Below, piece after piece: positions 1-9,052 of a DNA stretch of 9,052 nt. The DNA is taken from contig CAUACA010000042.1 of NCBI GenBank assembly GCA_958427355.1, positions 1 to 9,052 of the forward strand, read 5' to 3'. Position 1 is the stretch's first letter. Every line of letters begins with the position of its first letter. The notes beneath the pieces are model-generated. The model saw only the letters and a list, made by a program, of their open reading frames with translations. It was not told where the DNA came from and searched no databases. This DNA is from an uncultured Collinsella sp. Its GTDB lineage: Bacteria > Actinomycetota > Coriobacteriia > Coriobacteriales > Coriobacteriaceae. Made by a program: the position numbers and the translations under genes.

Positions 1-54
1 TATCAAGAGATGGTCTGTGCATACAGGCAATACAAAAAGGAGGTGCTCGGTTGA
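1..54 (+). CDS. C-terminal tail of an unidentified protein (5' truncated by window edge)
   Basis: Reading from base 1 gives 17 codons ending YQEMVCAYRQYKKEVLG and a TGA at 52-54. I count it as a real gene end for two reasons. The stop overlaps the TTG start of the next gene (TTGA, 51-54), which is a typical translational-coupling arrangement. The ribosome-binding site of the next gene (GGAGG, 39-43) lies inside this reading frame. The short charged and aromatic tail matches no family I can name. The downstream partner is a helix-turn-helix protein, so this could be the first gene of a two-gene module, but nothing visible gives its function. The other open frame here (codons from base 3) runs into the helix-turn-helix gene without a stop, so an upstream extension of that gene is the alternative explanation. 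Confidence 0.5.
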   Translation, partial: YQEMVCAYRQYKKEVLG

Positions 55-614
55 ATCTGACCTTTGAGGGATTCTTAAAAGGCTATTGCCGAGAGCTATC
101 CGGACAGCAGTCGCTCAGTTTTAGAAAACTGGTTAAGCAAGCGACGACGGTTGCGCCGCGCGTGGCGGAGCCCCTGTTTTTGCTCGCTTTGGCACAGGGT
201 AAAGCCGAATACGTTCTGGGCTTATCCGAGGGTTCGTGGATGGAAGAGGGTTACCGAGGCGTTTTGTCCTTGTACGCCCAAACGGGTAGCCTGGCATCTC
301 TATGCGCCGAGGATAAACTTCCTAATCGTTATGCCAACGTTTGGCGTGCGTATAGAGCGGTGAAGGAAAAGCCAGTGGCGGACAGAAGGATCAACGCCCT
401 GATGCGAAAAAGAACGTTGGGAGCGCTAGAGGAATCGGGCGTAACGCGCTACGGTCTCTGCCGCGATTTGAATCTGAATAAGGGAAACGTGTACGCATAT
501 TTAGCCGGTGATGACTCAAAGGTGAGCAGGGAGACGGCGCGCCGCATTATGGAATATGCGGAGGAGAGGGGCGCCCAAGAAGGGACCGGGCGCCCGGTGC
601 GTATGGCGGGGTAA
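51..614 (+). CDS. Helix-turn-helix (XRE-like) protein with a novel N-terminal domain
   Basis: This is a 187-residue soluble protein of unknown role that probably binds DNA. Residues 117-173 look like a Cro/XRE-type helix-turn-helix: a first helix at 117-129, a turn and second helix at 130-140 (GVTRYGLCRDL), a likely recognition helix at 141-153 (NLNKGNVYAYLAG), and a closing amphipathic helix at 156-173. Residues 1-110 are mostly helical and match no domain I recognise. There are no membrane segments and no signal peptide. The TTG at 51 is chosen because a strong GGAGG at 39-43 sits 7 nt upstream; the frame stays open to the window edge, so a longer form cannot be excluded. The start overlaps the stop of the preceding gene by 4 nt, implying co-translation. 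GC is near 50% by hand count, well below mfd, and TTA leucine codons occur, which may mean acquisition by transfer. It could be an antitoxin or autorepressor, a regulator, or part of a defence pair; this is inference from layout only. Confidence 0.75.
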   Translation: MNLTFEGFLKGYCRELSGQQSLSFRKLVKQATTVAPRVAEPLFLLALAQGKAEYVLGLSEGSWMEEGYRGVLSLYAQTGSLASLCAEDKLPNRYANVWRAYRAVKEKPVADRRINALMRKRTLGALEESGVTRYGLCRDLNLNKGNVYAYLAGDDSKVSRETARRIMEYAEERGAQEGTGRPVRMAG

Positions 615-665
615 GATTGATCGCGGTTTTGATTGGTGCTCGATTGGGTTTGTTGGGCGGAGTTT

Positions 666-2021
666 ATGTCTGCTATTGATATTGTGCTTGTTGTGATCGC
701 CTTGGTGGCGGTGGGGGTTGCTGTGGCTTGCGCCCTCCAACTCAAGAGCCTGCGTGCCGAGTTGCGGGAGCGTGGCGACAGTAGCGCGGAAACGCTGGCA
801 GCACTCGAGCAGGCTAACAAAGCGCTCGATGCCCTGAACGTCGCGCTGGCCGAAACCCGCCGCACGGCCAATGCCATCGCGCAGCAGCAGACGACCGATG
901 CGGCCGTGGAGCAGCAACGTTACCTGACCATCGCACGCGAGTTCTCGCAAGCTGGTGACCGGATGGATGACCTGCGCCGCGAGACGGTCCAACAGCTCGG
1001 CGCCAATCGCGAGGGCATCGAGCATCGCCTGGACAAGGTGCGCGAGACGGTCGATGCTCAGCTGGGCGCCATCCGCAAGGACAACAACGTGCAGCTCGAT
1101 CAAATGCGTGCGACAGTGGACGAGAAGCTCTCTCGCACGCTCAACGACCGACTGTCAGCATCGTTTAAGCAGGTGAGCGACCAGCTCGAGGCCGTGTACA
1201 AGGGCCTGGGCGACATGCAGTCCATCGCCACCGGCGTGGGCGACCTTAAGCGCGTGCTGGGCAACGTGAAGGCGCGTGGCATTTTGGGCGAGGTGCAGCT
1301 GGGTGCAATCCTGGCGGACATCCTTACACCCGACCAGTATCTGGAAAACGTCGCCACCAAGCCCGGCGCCTCGGAGCGCGTTGAGTTTGCCGTCAAGCTG
1401 CCGGTGGACGAGGGCGACCCCGTGCTGCTGCCGATTGACTCCAAGTTTCCGGGCGACGCGTACGAGCATCTGCTCGACGCCCAGGAGTCGGGTGACGCTG
1501 AGGCCGTCGCCGCAGCGCGTAAGACGCTCGACACCATGGTTAAGCGCGAGGCCAAGGACATCTGCGAAAAGTACCTGAGTGTGCCGGCAACGACCAACTT
1601 TGGCATCATGTTCGTGCCGTTTGAAGGACTGTACGCCGAGGTCGTCAGCCGTCCCGGGCTTATCGAGACCCTGGGCCGCGACTATCACGTCAACGTTGCC
1701 GGCCCCAGCACCATGGCGGCCATCCTCAACAGTCTGCAGATGAGCTATCAGACGTTTAAGTTGCAAAAACGCACCGATGACGTGCTGCGCGTGCTCTCCG
1801 CCGTCAAGGCCGAGCTGCCGCGCTATCAAAAGGCGCTGCGCCGCGCCCAGCAGCAGATCGAGACCGCGGGCAAAACGGTCGAGGGCATCATCACCACGCG
1901 CACCAACGTTATGGAGCGCAAGCTCAAGGATATCGACGCGCTGGAAGACGCCGACCAAGCCGATGAGATCTTGGGACTCACGCCCGTGGGCCTTCCCACA
2001 GACCAAGAAGACGAGGACTAA
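666..2021 (+). CDS. rmuC: RmuC-family DNA recombination-limiting protein
   Basis: The RmuC family is known for restraining rearrangements such as inversions between short inverted repeats, and it is predicted to have a nuclease-like fold. This copy has 451 residues; the E. coli protein is somewhat longer (about 475). A single hydrophobic helix spans residues 4-24 and should anchor it in the membrane. A long charged coiled coil follows (about 26-185). The conserved RmuC domain covers roughly 188-430, with GILGEVQL at 205-212, PIDSKFP at 256-262 and FVPFEGLYAE at 316-325, all family hallmarks. The tail (431-451) is acidic. The ATG at 666 is preferred over the in-frame TTG at 633, because the extra 11 residues would precede the membrane helix and have no clear ribosome site. 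A modest GGCGGAG at 656-662 precedes 666. The gene starts 51 bp after the helix-turn-helix gene, but its GC resembles the downstream genes. Confidence 0.93.
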   Translation: MSAIDIVLVVIALVAVGVAVACALQLKSLRAELRERGDSSAETLAALEQANKALDALNVALAETRRTANAIAQQQTTDAAVEQQRYLTIAREFSQAGDRMDDLRRETVQQLGANREGIEHRLDKVRETVDAQLGAIRKDNNVQLDQMRATVDEKLSRTLNDRLSASFKQVSDQLEAVYKGLGDMQSIATGVGDLKRVLGNVKARGILGEVQLGAILADILTPDQYLENVATKPGASERVEFAVKLPVDEGDPVLLPIDSKFPGDAYEHLLDAQESGDAEAVAAARKTLDTMVKREAKDICEKYLSVPATTNFGIMFVPFEGLYAEVVSRPGLIETLGRDYHVNVAGPSTMAAILNSLQMSYQTFKLQKRTDDVLRVLSAVKAELPRYQKALRRAQQQIETAGKTVEGIITTRTNVMERKLKDIDALEDADQADEILGLTPVGLPTDQEDED

Positions 2022-2053
2022 TTGCAACAAGACGGTGGGGCGCCGGCGTAAAC

Positions 2054-2073
2054 GCGGGTGACCCGCTGCTTTT
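2054..2073 (+). terminator. Possible intrinsic terminator after rmuC
   Basis: A 5-bp GC stem (GCGGG 2054-2058, CCCGC 2062-2066) with a 3-nt loop is followed after TGC by TTTT (2070-2073). It sits 33 nt downstream of the rmuC stop, where a terminator would be expected. The stem is short and the U-run weak and slightly displaced, so termination may be partial. Confidence 0.4.
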
Positions 2074-2118
2074 CGCATCGCGCTTGTCTGAAGCGTACTC
2101 CAATGTGCAACAATGGCG

Positions 2119-2143
2119 TTTCGCCCTATCAGACGCGAAAGGA
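2119..2143 (+). promoter_or_regulatory. Inverted repeat leading into the ABC exporter ribosome-binding site
   Basis: TTTCGC (2119-2124) and GCGAAA (2135-2140) form a 6-bp perfect inverted repeat with a 10-nt loop. The right arm runs into the AAAGGA ribosome site (2138-2143) of the ABC gene. In mRNA this could partly hide the ribosome site. A second small stem (CGCTT 2081-2085, AAGCG 2091-2095) lies upstream. I saw no convincing -35/-10 pair in this gap. Confidence 0.3.
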
Positions 2144-2148
2144 AGCCC

Positions 2149-3951
2149 ATGTCTCAGAGAAGCACCAGCCCGCTCAGCCGCTCCACCGTGCGCCGCACGC
2201 TGCAGCGGTTTTGGGGTGTCACGCGCACGCAGCCGCTGATTGTCTTTCTCTCGGTGTTCTCGTCGGCGGGCTACATCTTTTTGCTGACGTTTGCCAATAC
2301 CTATGTGATGGCCCTCATTGTCGACCGCGTTCAAGCCGGTCCCGTGGCGGGTGACCAGGTGTTTGAGGTCTTCGGCCCCTATATCCTGGCGCTCGTACTC
2401 GTCAACCTGGTGGGTCAGATCCTCTCCAAGCTACAGGACTACACCGTCTACAAGCTCGAGATTGCAGGCAACTATCACCTGGCGCGTCTATGCTTCGACA
2501 CGCTCTCCAACCAATCCATGACATTCCATACCAGCCGCTTTGGCGGATCGCTTGTGAGCCAGACAAGCCGTTTTATGAGCGGCTACACGGGACTGGTGGA
2601 CGTGACGGTGTATTCGCTCATCCCCACCATCACCTCGGTCATCTGCACCGTGGCCGCACTCGCCCCGGTGGTGCCGACGTTTACCGTGATCCTGGTGTGC
2701 ATCATGGTCGTCTACATTGCGTTTGTCTGGCTTATGTACAAGCGCATCATGCCGCTTTCGGCCGCGACGTCCGCCGCGCAGAACAAGCTCTCGGGCGTGC
2801 TCTCCGACGCGGTCACGAACATCTTGGCCGTCAAGACCTGCGGGCGCGAGGACTTTGAACGCGATCTGTTCGACGCCGCCGATCGTGCCGCGCGCGACGC
2901 CGAGACGGTCTCGATGCACGCCATGATGCAGCGCAACTTTACGACCTCGGGCCTTATCGTCATCACCATGGCCGTGGTGAGTGTGTTCGTGGCGGGCGGC
3001 AACGCGTGGTTTGGCATCTCGGCCGGCTCGCTCGTCATGATCTTTACCTACACCTATAACCTAACCATGCGCCTGAACTACGTGAGTTCCATGATGCAGC
3101 GCATTAACCGCGCGCTGGGCGATGCGGCCGAGATGACGCGCGTGCTGGACGAGCCACGTTTGGTGGCAGACGACCCGGACGCCCCTGAGCTCAAAGTGAC
3201 CGAGGGCGCGATTGATTTTGAGCACCTGAGCTTTGCGTATCGTGATGCAGCGGCGGGCGAGAGCGTGTTCGATGATCTGACACTTCATGTGGCGGCAGGC
3301 CAGCGCGTGGGCCTGGTGGGCAAATCGGGCTCGGGCAAGACGACGCTCACCAAACTGCTGCTGCGCCTAGACGATGTTCAGGGCGGCCGCGTGCTCGTGG
3401 ACGGTCAGGACGTCTCGCGCTGCACGCAGCAGAGCCTGCGCCGCCAGGTTGCCTACGTGCCGCAGGAGGCGCTGCTGTTCCACCGCTCCATTCGCGAAAA
3501 CATTGCCTACGGTCGTCCCGACGCCACTGATGAGCAGATTCGCGAGGCCGCGCGCCTGGCCAACGCTCTGGAGTTTATCGACCGCCTGCCCCGTGGCTTT
3601 GACACCATGGTGGGCGAGCGCGGCGTCAAGCTCTCGGGTGGCCAGCGTCAGCGCGTGGCTATCGCTCGCGCCATCCTAACCGACGCGCCGATTCTGGTGC
3701 TCGACGAGGCGACCTCTGCCCTCGACAGCGAGTCCGAGGCACTGGTGCAGGAGGCGCTCGAGAACCTGATGCGCGGCCGCACCTCCATTGTGGTGGCACA
3801 TCGCCTGTCCACCGTGGCGGCGCTCGACCGCATCGTGGTGCTGGCCGATGGCGAGATCGTCGAGGACGGCACGCATGCGCAGCTCGTCGAGGCGGGTGGT
3901 GAGTACGCGAACCTGTGGAGCCGTCAGACCGGCGCATTCTTGGAGGCGTAA
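2149..3951 (+). CDS. ABC-type multidrug/lipid exporter, fused membrane and ATPase half-transporter
   Basis: This 600-residue type IV (ABCB-like) exporter subunit joins one six-helix membrane domain to one ATPase domain. Hydrophobic segments fall near 29-57, 78-93, 152-170, 173-197, 265-285 and 290-308. The ATPase domain (about 353-590) is complete: A-loop aromatic Tyr364, Walker A GKSGSGKT at 391-398, Q-loop Gln439, signature LSGGQ at 495-499, Walker B ending Asp519 with catalytic Glu520, and H-loop His551. With all catalytic residues present and no second exporter gene beside it, a homodimer is the simplest expectation. The substrate cannot be read from sequence; drugs, lipids or peptides are all possible. 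The ATG at 2149 is chosen because AAAGGA lies 5 nt upstream, whereas the in-frame ATG at 2113 has no ribosome site and would add 12 basic residues. The gene is flanked by rmuC and nth with gaps of 127 and 63 bp. Confidence 0.93.
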   Translation: MSQRSTSPLSRSTVRRTLQRFWGVTRTQPLIVFLSVFSSAGYIFLLTFANTYVMALIVDRVQAGPVAGDQVFEVFGPYILALVLVNLVGQILSKLQDYTVYKLEIAGNYHLARLCFDTLSNQSMTFHTSRFGGSLVSQTSRFMSGYTGLVDVTVYSLIPTITSVICTVAALAPVVPTFTVILVCIMVVYIAFVWLMYKRIMPLSAATSAAQNKLSGVLSDAVTNILAVKTCGREDFERDLFDAADRAARDAETVSMHAMMQRNFTTSGLIVITMAVVSVFVAGGNAWFGISAGSLVMIFTYTYNLTMRLNYVSSMMQRINRALGDAAEMTRVLDEPRLVADDPDAPELKVTEGAIDFEHLSFAYRDAAAGESVFDDLTLHVAAGQRVGLVGKSGSGKTTLTKLLLRLDDVQGGRVLVDGQDVSRCTQQSLRRQVAYVPQEALLFHRSIRENIAYGRPDATDEQIREAARLANALEFIDRLPRGFDTMVGERGVKLSGGQRQRVAIARAILTDAPILVLDEATSALDSESEALVQEALENLMRGRTSIVVAHRLSTVAALDRIVVLADGEIVEDGTHAQLVEAGGEYANLWSRQTGAFLEA

Positions 3952-3964
3952 GCGTCTCGGACGT

Positions 3965-3995
3965 GGGACAATTGTGCCCATTAGTTTATTGTGCC
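3965..3995 (+). promoter_or_regulatory. Palindrome and direct repeat upstream of nth (operator-like)
   Basis: The 63-bp gap before nth contains the perfect 8-bp palindrome ACAATTGT (3968-3975), flanked by GGG and GCCC. An 8-bp direct repeat ATTGTGCC occurs at 3971-3978 and 3988-3995, 17 bp apart. The stretch between is AT-rich (TTAGTTTATT, 3981-3990), unlike the GC-rich genes around it, so it could hold a promoter -10 region. No matching -35 was found. An operator or promoter role is inference. Confidence 0.25.
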
Positions 3996-4014
3996 GTTGA
4001 GCCAAGGAGTCGTT

Positions 4015-4680
4015 ATGCCACGCGAGACCAATGCCACCAAGCGCGAGCGCGCCATCGAGGTGTGTGAGCGCCTCGACCGTCGCTATGGCCCGGTCGAGTG
4101 CTTTTTGGACCACGAGAATCCCTTCCGCCTGCTGATCGCGGTGCTGCTTTCGGCGCAAACGACCGATGCACAGGTCAACAAAGTGACGCCGCGGCTGTTT
4201 GCCCAGTGGCCCACACCCGAGGCCATGGCTGGGGCGAGCGTGGCTGACGTGGCAGACACTATCAAGTCACTCGGCTTCTACAAGAGCAAAGCCAAGCATG
4301 CCGTCGAGGCCGCGCAGATGATCGTCGCCGACTATGGCGGCGAGGTGCCGGCCGACATGAAGGAACTCGTGAAGCTGCCGGGCGTGGGACGCAAGACGGC
4401 AAACATCGTGCTCAACGTGGGGTATGGCATCGTGGAGGGTATTGCGGTGGACACACACGTCAACCGCATTGCGCACCGCCTGATGCTGAGTCCTAAGACG
4501 CATGTCAAGGAGCCGCTCAAGACCGAGCAGGATCTGCTCAAGATTTTGCCGCACGAGTATTGGGAGTCGGTCAACCATCAGTGGATCACCTTCGGTCGCG
4601 AGATCTGCGACGCCCGCAAGCCTAAGTGTGACGAGTGTCCGCTGGCAGATTTGTGCCCCAGCGTGCGCGTAGCGGGGTAG
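4015..4680 (+). CDS. nth: Endonuclease III (DNA glycosylase/AP lyase)
   Basis: Endonuclease III excises oxidised pyrimidines such as thymine glycol and cuts the abasic site by beta-elimination, starting base-excision repair in the cytoplasm. This copy has 221 residues, close to the 211 of E. coli Nth. The helix-hairpin-helix LPGVGRKTA begins at 121 and carries the catalytic Lys127. The essential aspartate is Asp146 in AVDTHVNR. The C-terminal iron-sulfur cluster motif is intact: Cys198, Cys205, Cys208 and Cys214 in the canonical C-x6-C-x2-C-x5-C spacing, which marks Nth and separates it from cluster-lacking relatives. MutY is unlikely because its C-terminal oxoG-recognition domain is absent and the helix-hairpin-helix lysine is present. 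The ATG at 4015 is chosen for AAGGAG (4004-4009) with a 5-nt spacer; the GTG at 3991 has no such site. mfd follows 157 bp downstream on the same strand. Confidence 0.96.
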   Translation: MPRETNATKRERAIEVCERLDRRYGPVECFLDHENPFRLLIAVLLSAQTTDAQVNKVTPRLFAQWPTPEAMAGASVADVADTIKSLGFYKSKAKHAVEAAQMIVADYGGEVPADMKELVKLPGVGRKTANIVLNVGYGIVEGIAVDTHVNRIAHRLMLSPKTHVKEPLKTEQDLLKILPHEYWESVNHQWITFGREICDARKPKCDECPLADLCPSVRVAG

Positions 4681-4683
4681 GGC

Positions 4684-4710
4684 GGAACGCATCTTCGTCT
4701 GGCGTTTTTT
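4684..4710 (+). terminator. Possible intrinsic terminator after nth
   Basis: AACGC (4686-4690) pairs with GCGTT (4702-4706), and two G-U pairs (4684-4685 with 4707-4708) can extend the stem. The stem's 3' arm runs into T6 (4705-4710). It begins 4 nt after the nth stop. The stem is short with an 11-nt loop, so it is only a candidate. Confidence 0.35.
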
Positions 4711-4728
4711 GCGGGGCTGGGTTTGCCC

Positions 4729-4759
4729 TTGAGCCGGAGTCCTCTCCATGCGCTACCAT
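4729..4759 (+). promoter_or_regulatory. Candidate mfd promoter
   Basis: TTGAGC (4729-4734) and TACCAT (4754-4759) resemble sigma-70 type -35 and -10 hexamers. The spacing is 19 bp, longer than the ideal 17. It would start transcription near 4766 and give an mfd leader of about 70 nt that includes the hairpin at 4785-4812. This is weak evidence on its own. Confidence 0.25.
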
Positions 4760-4784
4760 GACAGACAATGTATTTGACGTACGA

Positions 4785-4812
4785 CCCGCCGAGCTTGCCC
4801 CGGCGGGCTTTT
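4785..4812 (+). terminator. Terminator-like hairpin in the mfd leader (terminator or attenuator)
   Basis: CCCGCCG (4785-4791) pairs perfectly with CGGCGGG (4801-4807) around a 9-nt loop, and CTTTT (4808-4812) follows. This is the best terminator-shaped element in the window. It ends 25 nt before the mfd ATG and 14 nt before its ribosome site. It could end transcription coming from nth, or act as an attenuator within the mfd leader. On the opposite strand no T-run follows, so it is oriented for + strand transcripts. Confidence 0.55.
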
Positions 4813-4837
4813 GGCGTTGCGATGCCGGAGGAACAGC

Positions 4838-8470
<3,633 letters not shown>

Positions 8471-8481
8471 CAAGTAGGGGG

Positions 8482-8515
8482 CGTGGCGGGAGGAAGTCGT
8501 CTTTGTCCCGCCACG
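8482..8515 (+). terminator. Strong hairpin after mfd, lacking a U-run
   Basis: CGTGGCGGGA (8482-8491) and TCCCGCCACG (8506-8515) are a perfect 10-bp inverted repeat with a 14-nt loop, which can itself form a 3-bp AAG/CTT stem around TCGT. It begins 12 nt after the mfd stop, a terminator position. The sequence after it (TTGCAGG) is not U-rich, so it may be a non-canonical terminator or an mRNA 3'-end stabiliser instead. Confidence 0.45.
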
Positions 8516-8550
8516 TTGCAGGTTGATTCCAGCCCGACCGAAAGGAAAGC

Positions 8551-9052
8551 ATGTTCGGATACATCTATAAGAAAGATATCGCCATTATCGCGGTTGTCCT
8601 GTGCCTTTGTCTGGGCGTGGGCAGCTTCTTCGATTATCAGATCTCGTGCGCGCTGTTCAACATCGGCAGCATGTACGGCCGCTTTATCGAGGCTGCCGGC
8701 GAGCTGCCGTTTGAGCTGACGGCGAGCATTGCGGGCGTTATGCTCGTGCGCGCGGTGCGTCCCGATTCCAGAGGGAGCAAATGGCTCACTGCGCTCGGCA
8801 TCCTCGTCAACGTTGGCTTGGCCGGCTACGAGATCGTTTCGTCCCTGCGGGTTGGCGGTAAGCTCATCGCGGTTCAGCTGGTGCTGACGTTTGTGCTGGT
8901 CATCGCTGCTAACCTTGTCGTCTATCGCCTCACGCGCACGACCGAGCCCGACGAGCTCACGCGCTGGGCGTTGATGGTGCTTGTCGTGTGGGTCGCTCAG
9001 GCCATCATCCTCAACGTGATTGTCAAGCCGCTGTGGTCGCGCCCACGCATGC
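8551..9052 (+). CDS. PAP2-family membrane phosphatase, N-terminal part (3' truncated by window edge)
   Basis: An open frame runs from the ATG at 8551 to the window end: 167 complete codons with no stop. The ribosome site is AGGA (8543-8546) with a 4-nt spacer, in the context CGAAAGGAA also seen before the ABC gene. Hydrophobic segments near 9-27, 53-69, 78-96, 104-125 and 139-158 give a multi-pass membrane protein. The last visible residues read KPLWSRPRM (159-167), which fits the first PAP2 phosphatase motif, K-x6-R, with Lys159 and Arg166. The position after Arg166 is Met rather than the usual Pro. PAP2 enzymes dephosphorylate lipid phosphates such as phosphatidic acid or undecaprenyl pyrophosphate at the membrane. 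The decisive second and third motifs (PSGH and SR-x5-H) lie beyond the window, so the family call is probable and the substrate unknown. The gene follows mfd by 80 bp, with a hairpin in the gap. Confidence 0.75.
   Translation, partial: MFGYIYKKDIAIIAVVLCLCLGVGSFFDYQISCALFNIGSMYGRFIEAAGELPFELTASIAGVMLVRAVRPDSRGSKWLTALGILVNVGLAGYEIVSSLRVGGKLIAVQLVLTFVLVIAANLVVYRLTRTTEPDELTRWALMVLVVWVAQAIILNVIVKPLWSRPRM

Noticed and set aside
516..1103. Minus-strand open frame across the end of the helix-turn-helix gene and the start of rmuC
   Set aside because: It overlaps two better-supported genes and shows no domain or convincing ribosome site.
2113..2148. Upstream ATG start for the ABC exporter
   Set aside because: No ribosome site precedes it, while the ATG at 2149 has AAAGGA 5 nt upstream.
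1155..2150. Minus-strand open frame of 331 codons opposite rmuC
   Set aside because: It is a complement-frame shadow of conserved RmuC sequence. It matches no family and has biased composition.
3659..4158. Minus-strand frames over the ABC-nth junction
   Set aside because: They are antisense to the ATPase domain and to nth, with low-complexity Arg/Ala/Ser content and no family match.
4811..4837. Upstream TTG start for mfd
   Set aside because: It lies in the U-run of the leader hairpin with no ribosome site. The ATG at 4838 has GGAGG at ideal spacing.
8483..8719. Plus-strand 78-codon frame after mfd
   Set aside because: It overlaps the PAP2-like gene in another frame, starts inside the hairpin, and has no ribosome site. 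The frame from 8551 has a ribosome site and clear membrane segments.

Overview
The window looks like chromosomal DNA of a high-GC actinobacterium. Protein style and codon use suggest class Coriobacteriia, probably Collinsella or a near relative. That assignment is inference from remembered protein style; no search was run. All supported genes lie on the + strand. Hand counts of single lines give about 73% GC inside mfd (6841-6900) but only 50% at 61-120 and 301-360, so the left end differs in composition from the rest.

Layout: (1) 1-614 holds the tail of an unidentified gene, whose stop overlaps by 4 nt the TTG start of a 187-residue protein with a C-terminal helix-turn-helix. (2) 666-2021 is rmuC. 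(3) 2149-3951 is a half-size ABC exporter with all its ATPase motifs intact. (4) 4015-4680 is nth (endonuclease III). (5) 4838-8470 is mfd (transcription-repair coupling factor). (6) 8551 to the window end is the start of a membrane phosphatase of the PAP2 type, cut by the window edge. Intergenic gaps are 51-157 bp, and no stretch over 300 bp lacks a gene. No tRNA, rRNA, CRISPR array, insertion sequence or integrase was seen.

Function: three of the six genes concern genome integrity. RmuC limits recombination-type rearrangement, Nth removes oxidised pyrimidines and starts base-excision repair, and Mfd clears stalled RNA polymerase and recruits UvrA. The ABC exporter and PAP2 phosphatase are envelope proteins with no obvious mechanistic link to them. 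Each gene from the exporter onward has its own ribosome-binding site and a gap containing hairpins, so this is a same-strand cluster rather than a tightly coupled operon.

The two items most worth a second look are the translationally coupled, lower-GC gene pair at the left edge, which has a toxin-antitoxin-like layout but no identified function, and the mfd leader. In the leader, a terminator-like hairpin with a short U-run ends only 25 nt before the mfd start codon. The core genes are ordinary members of well-known families.
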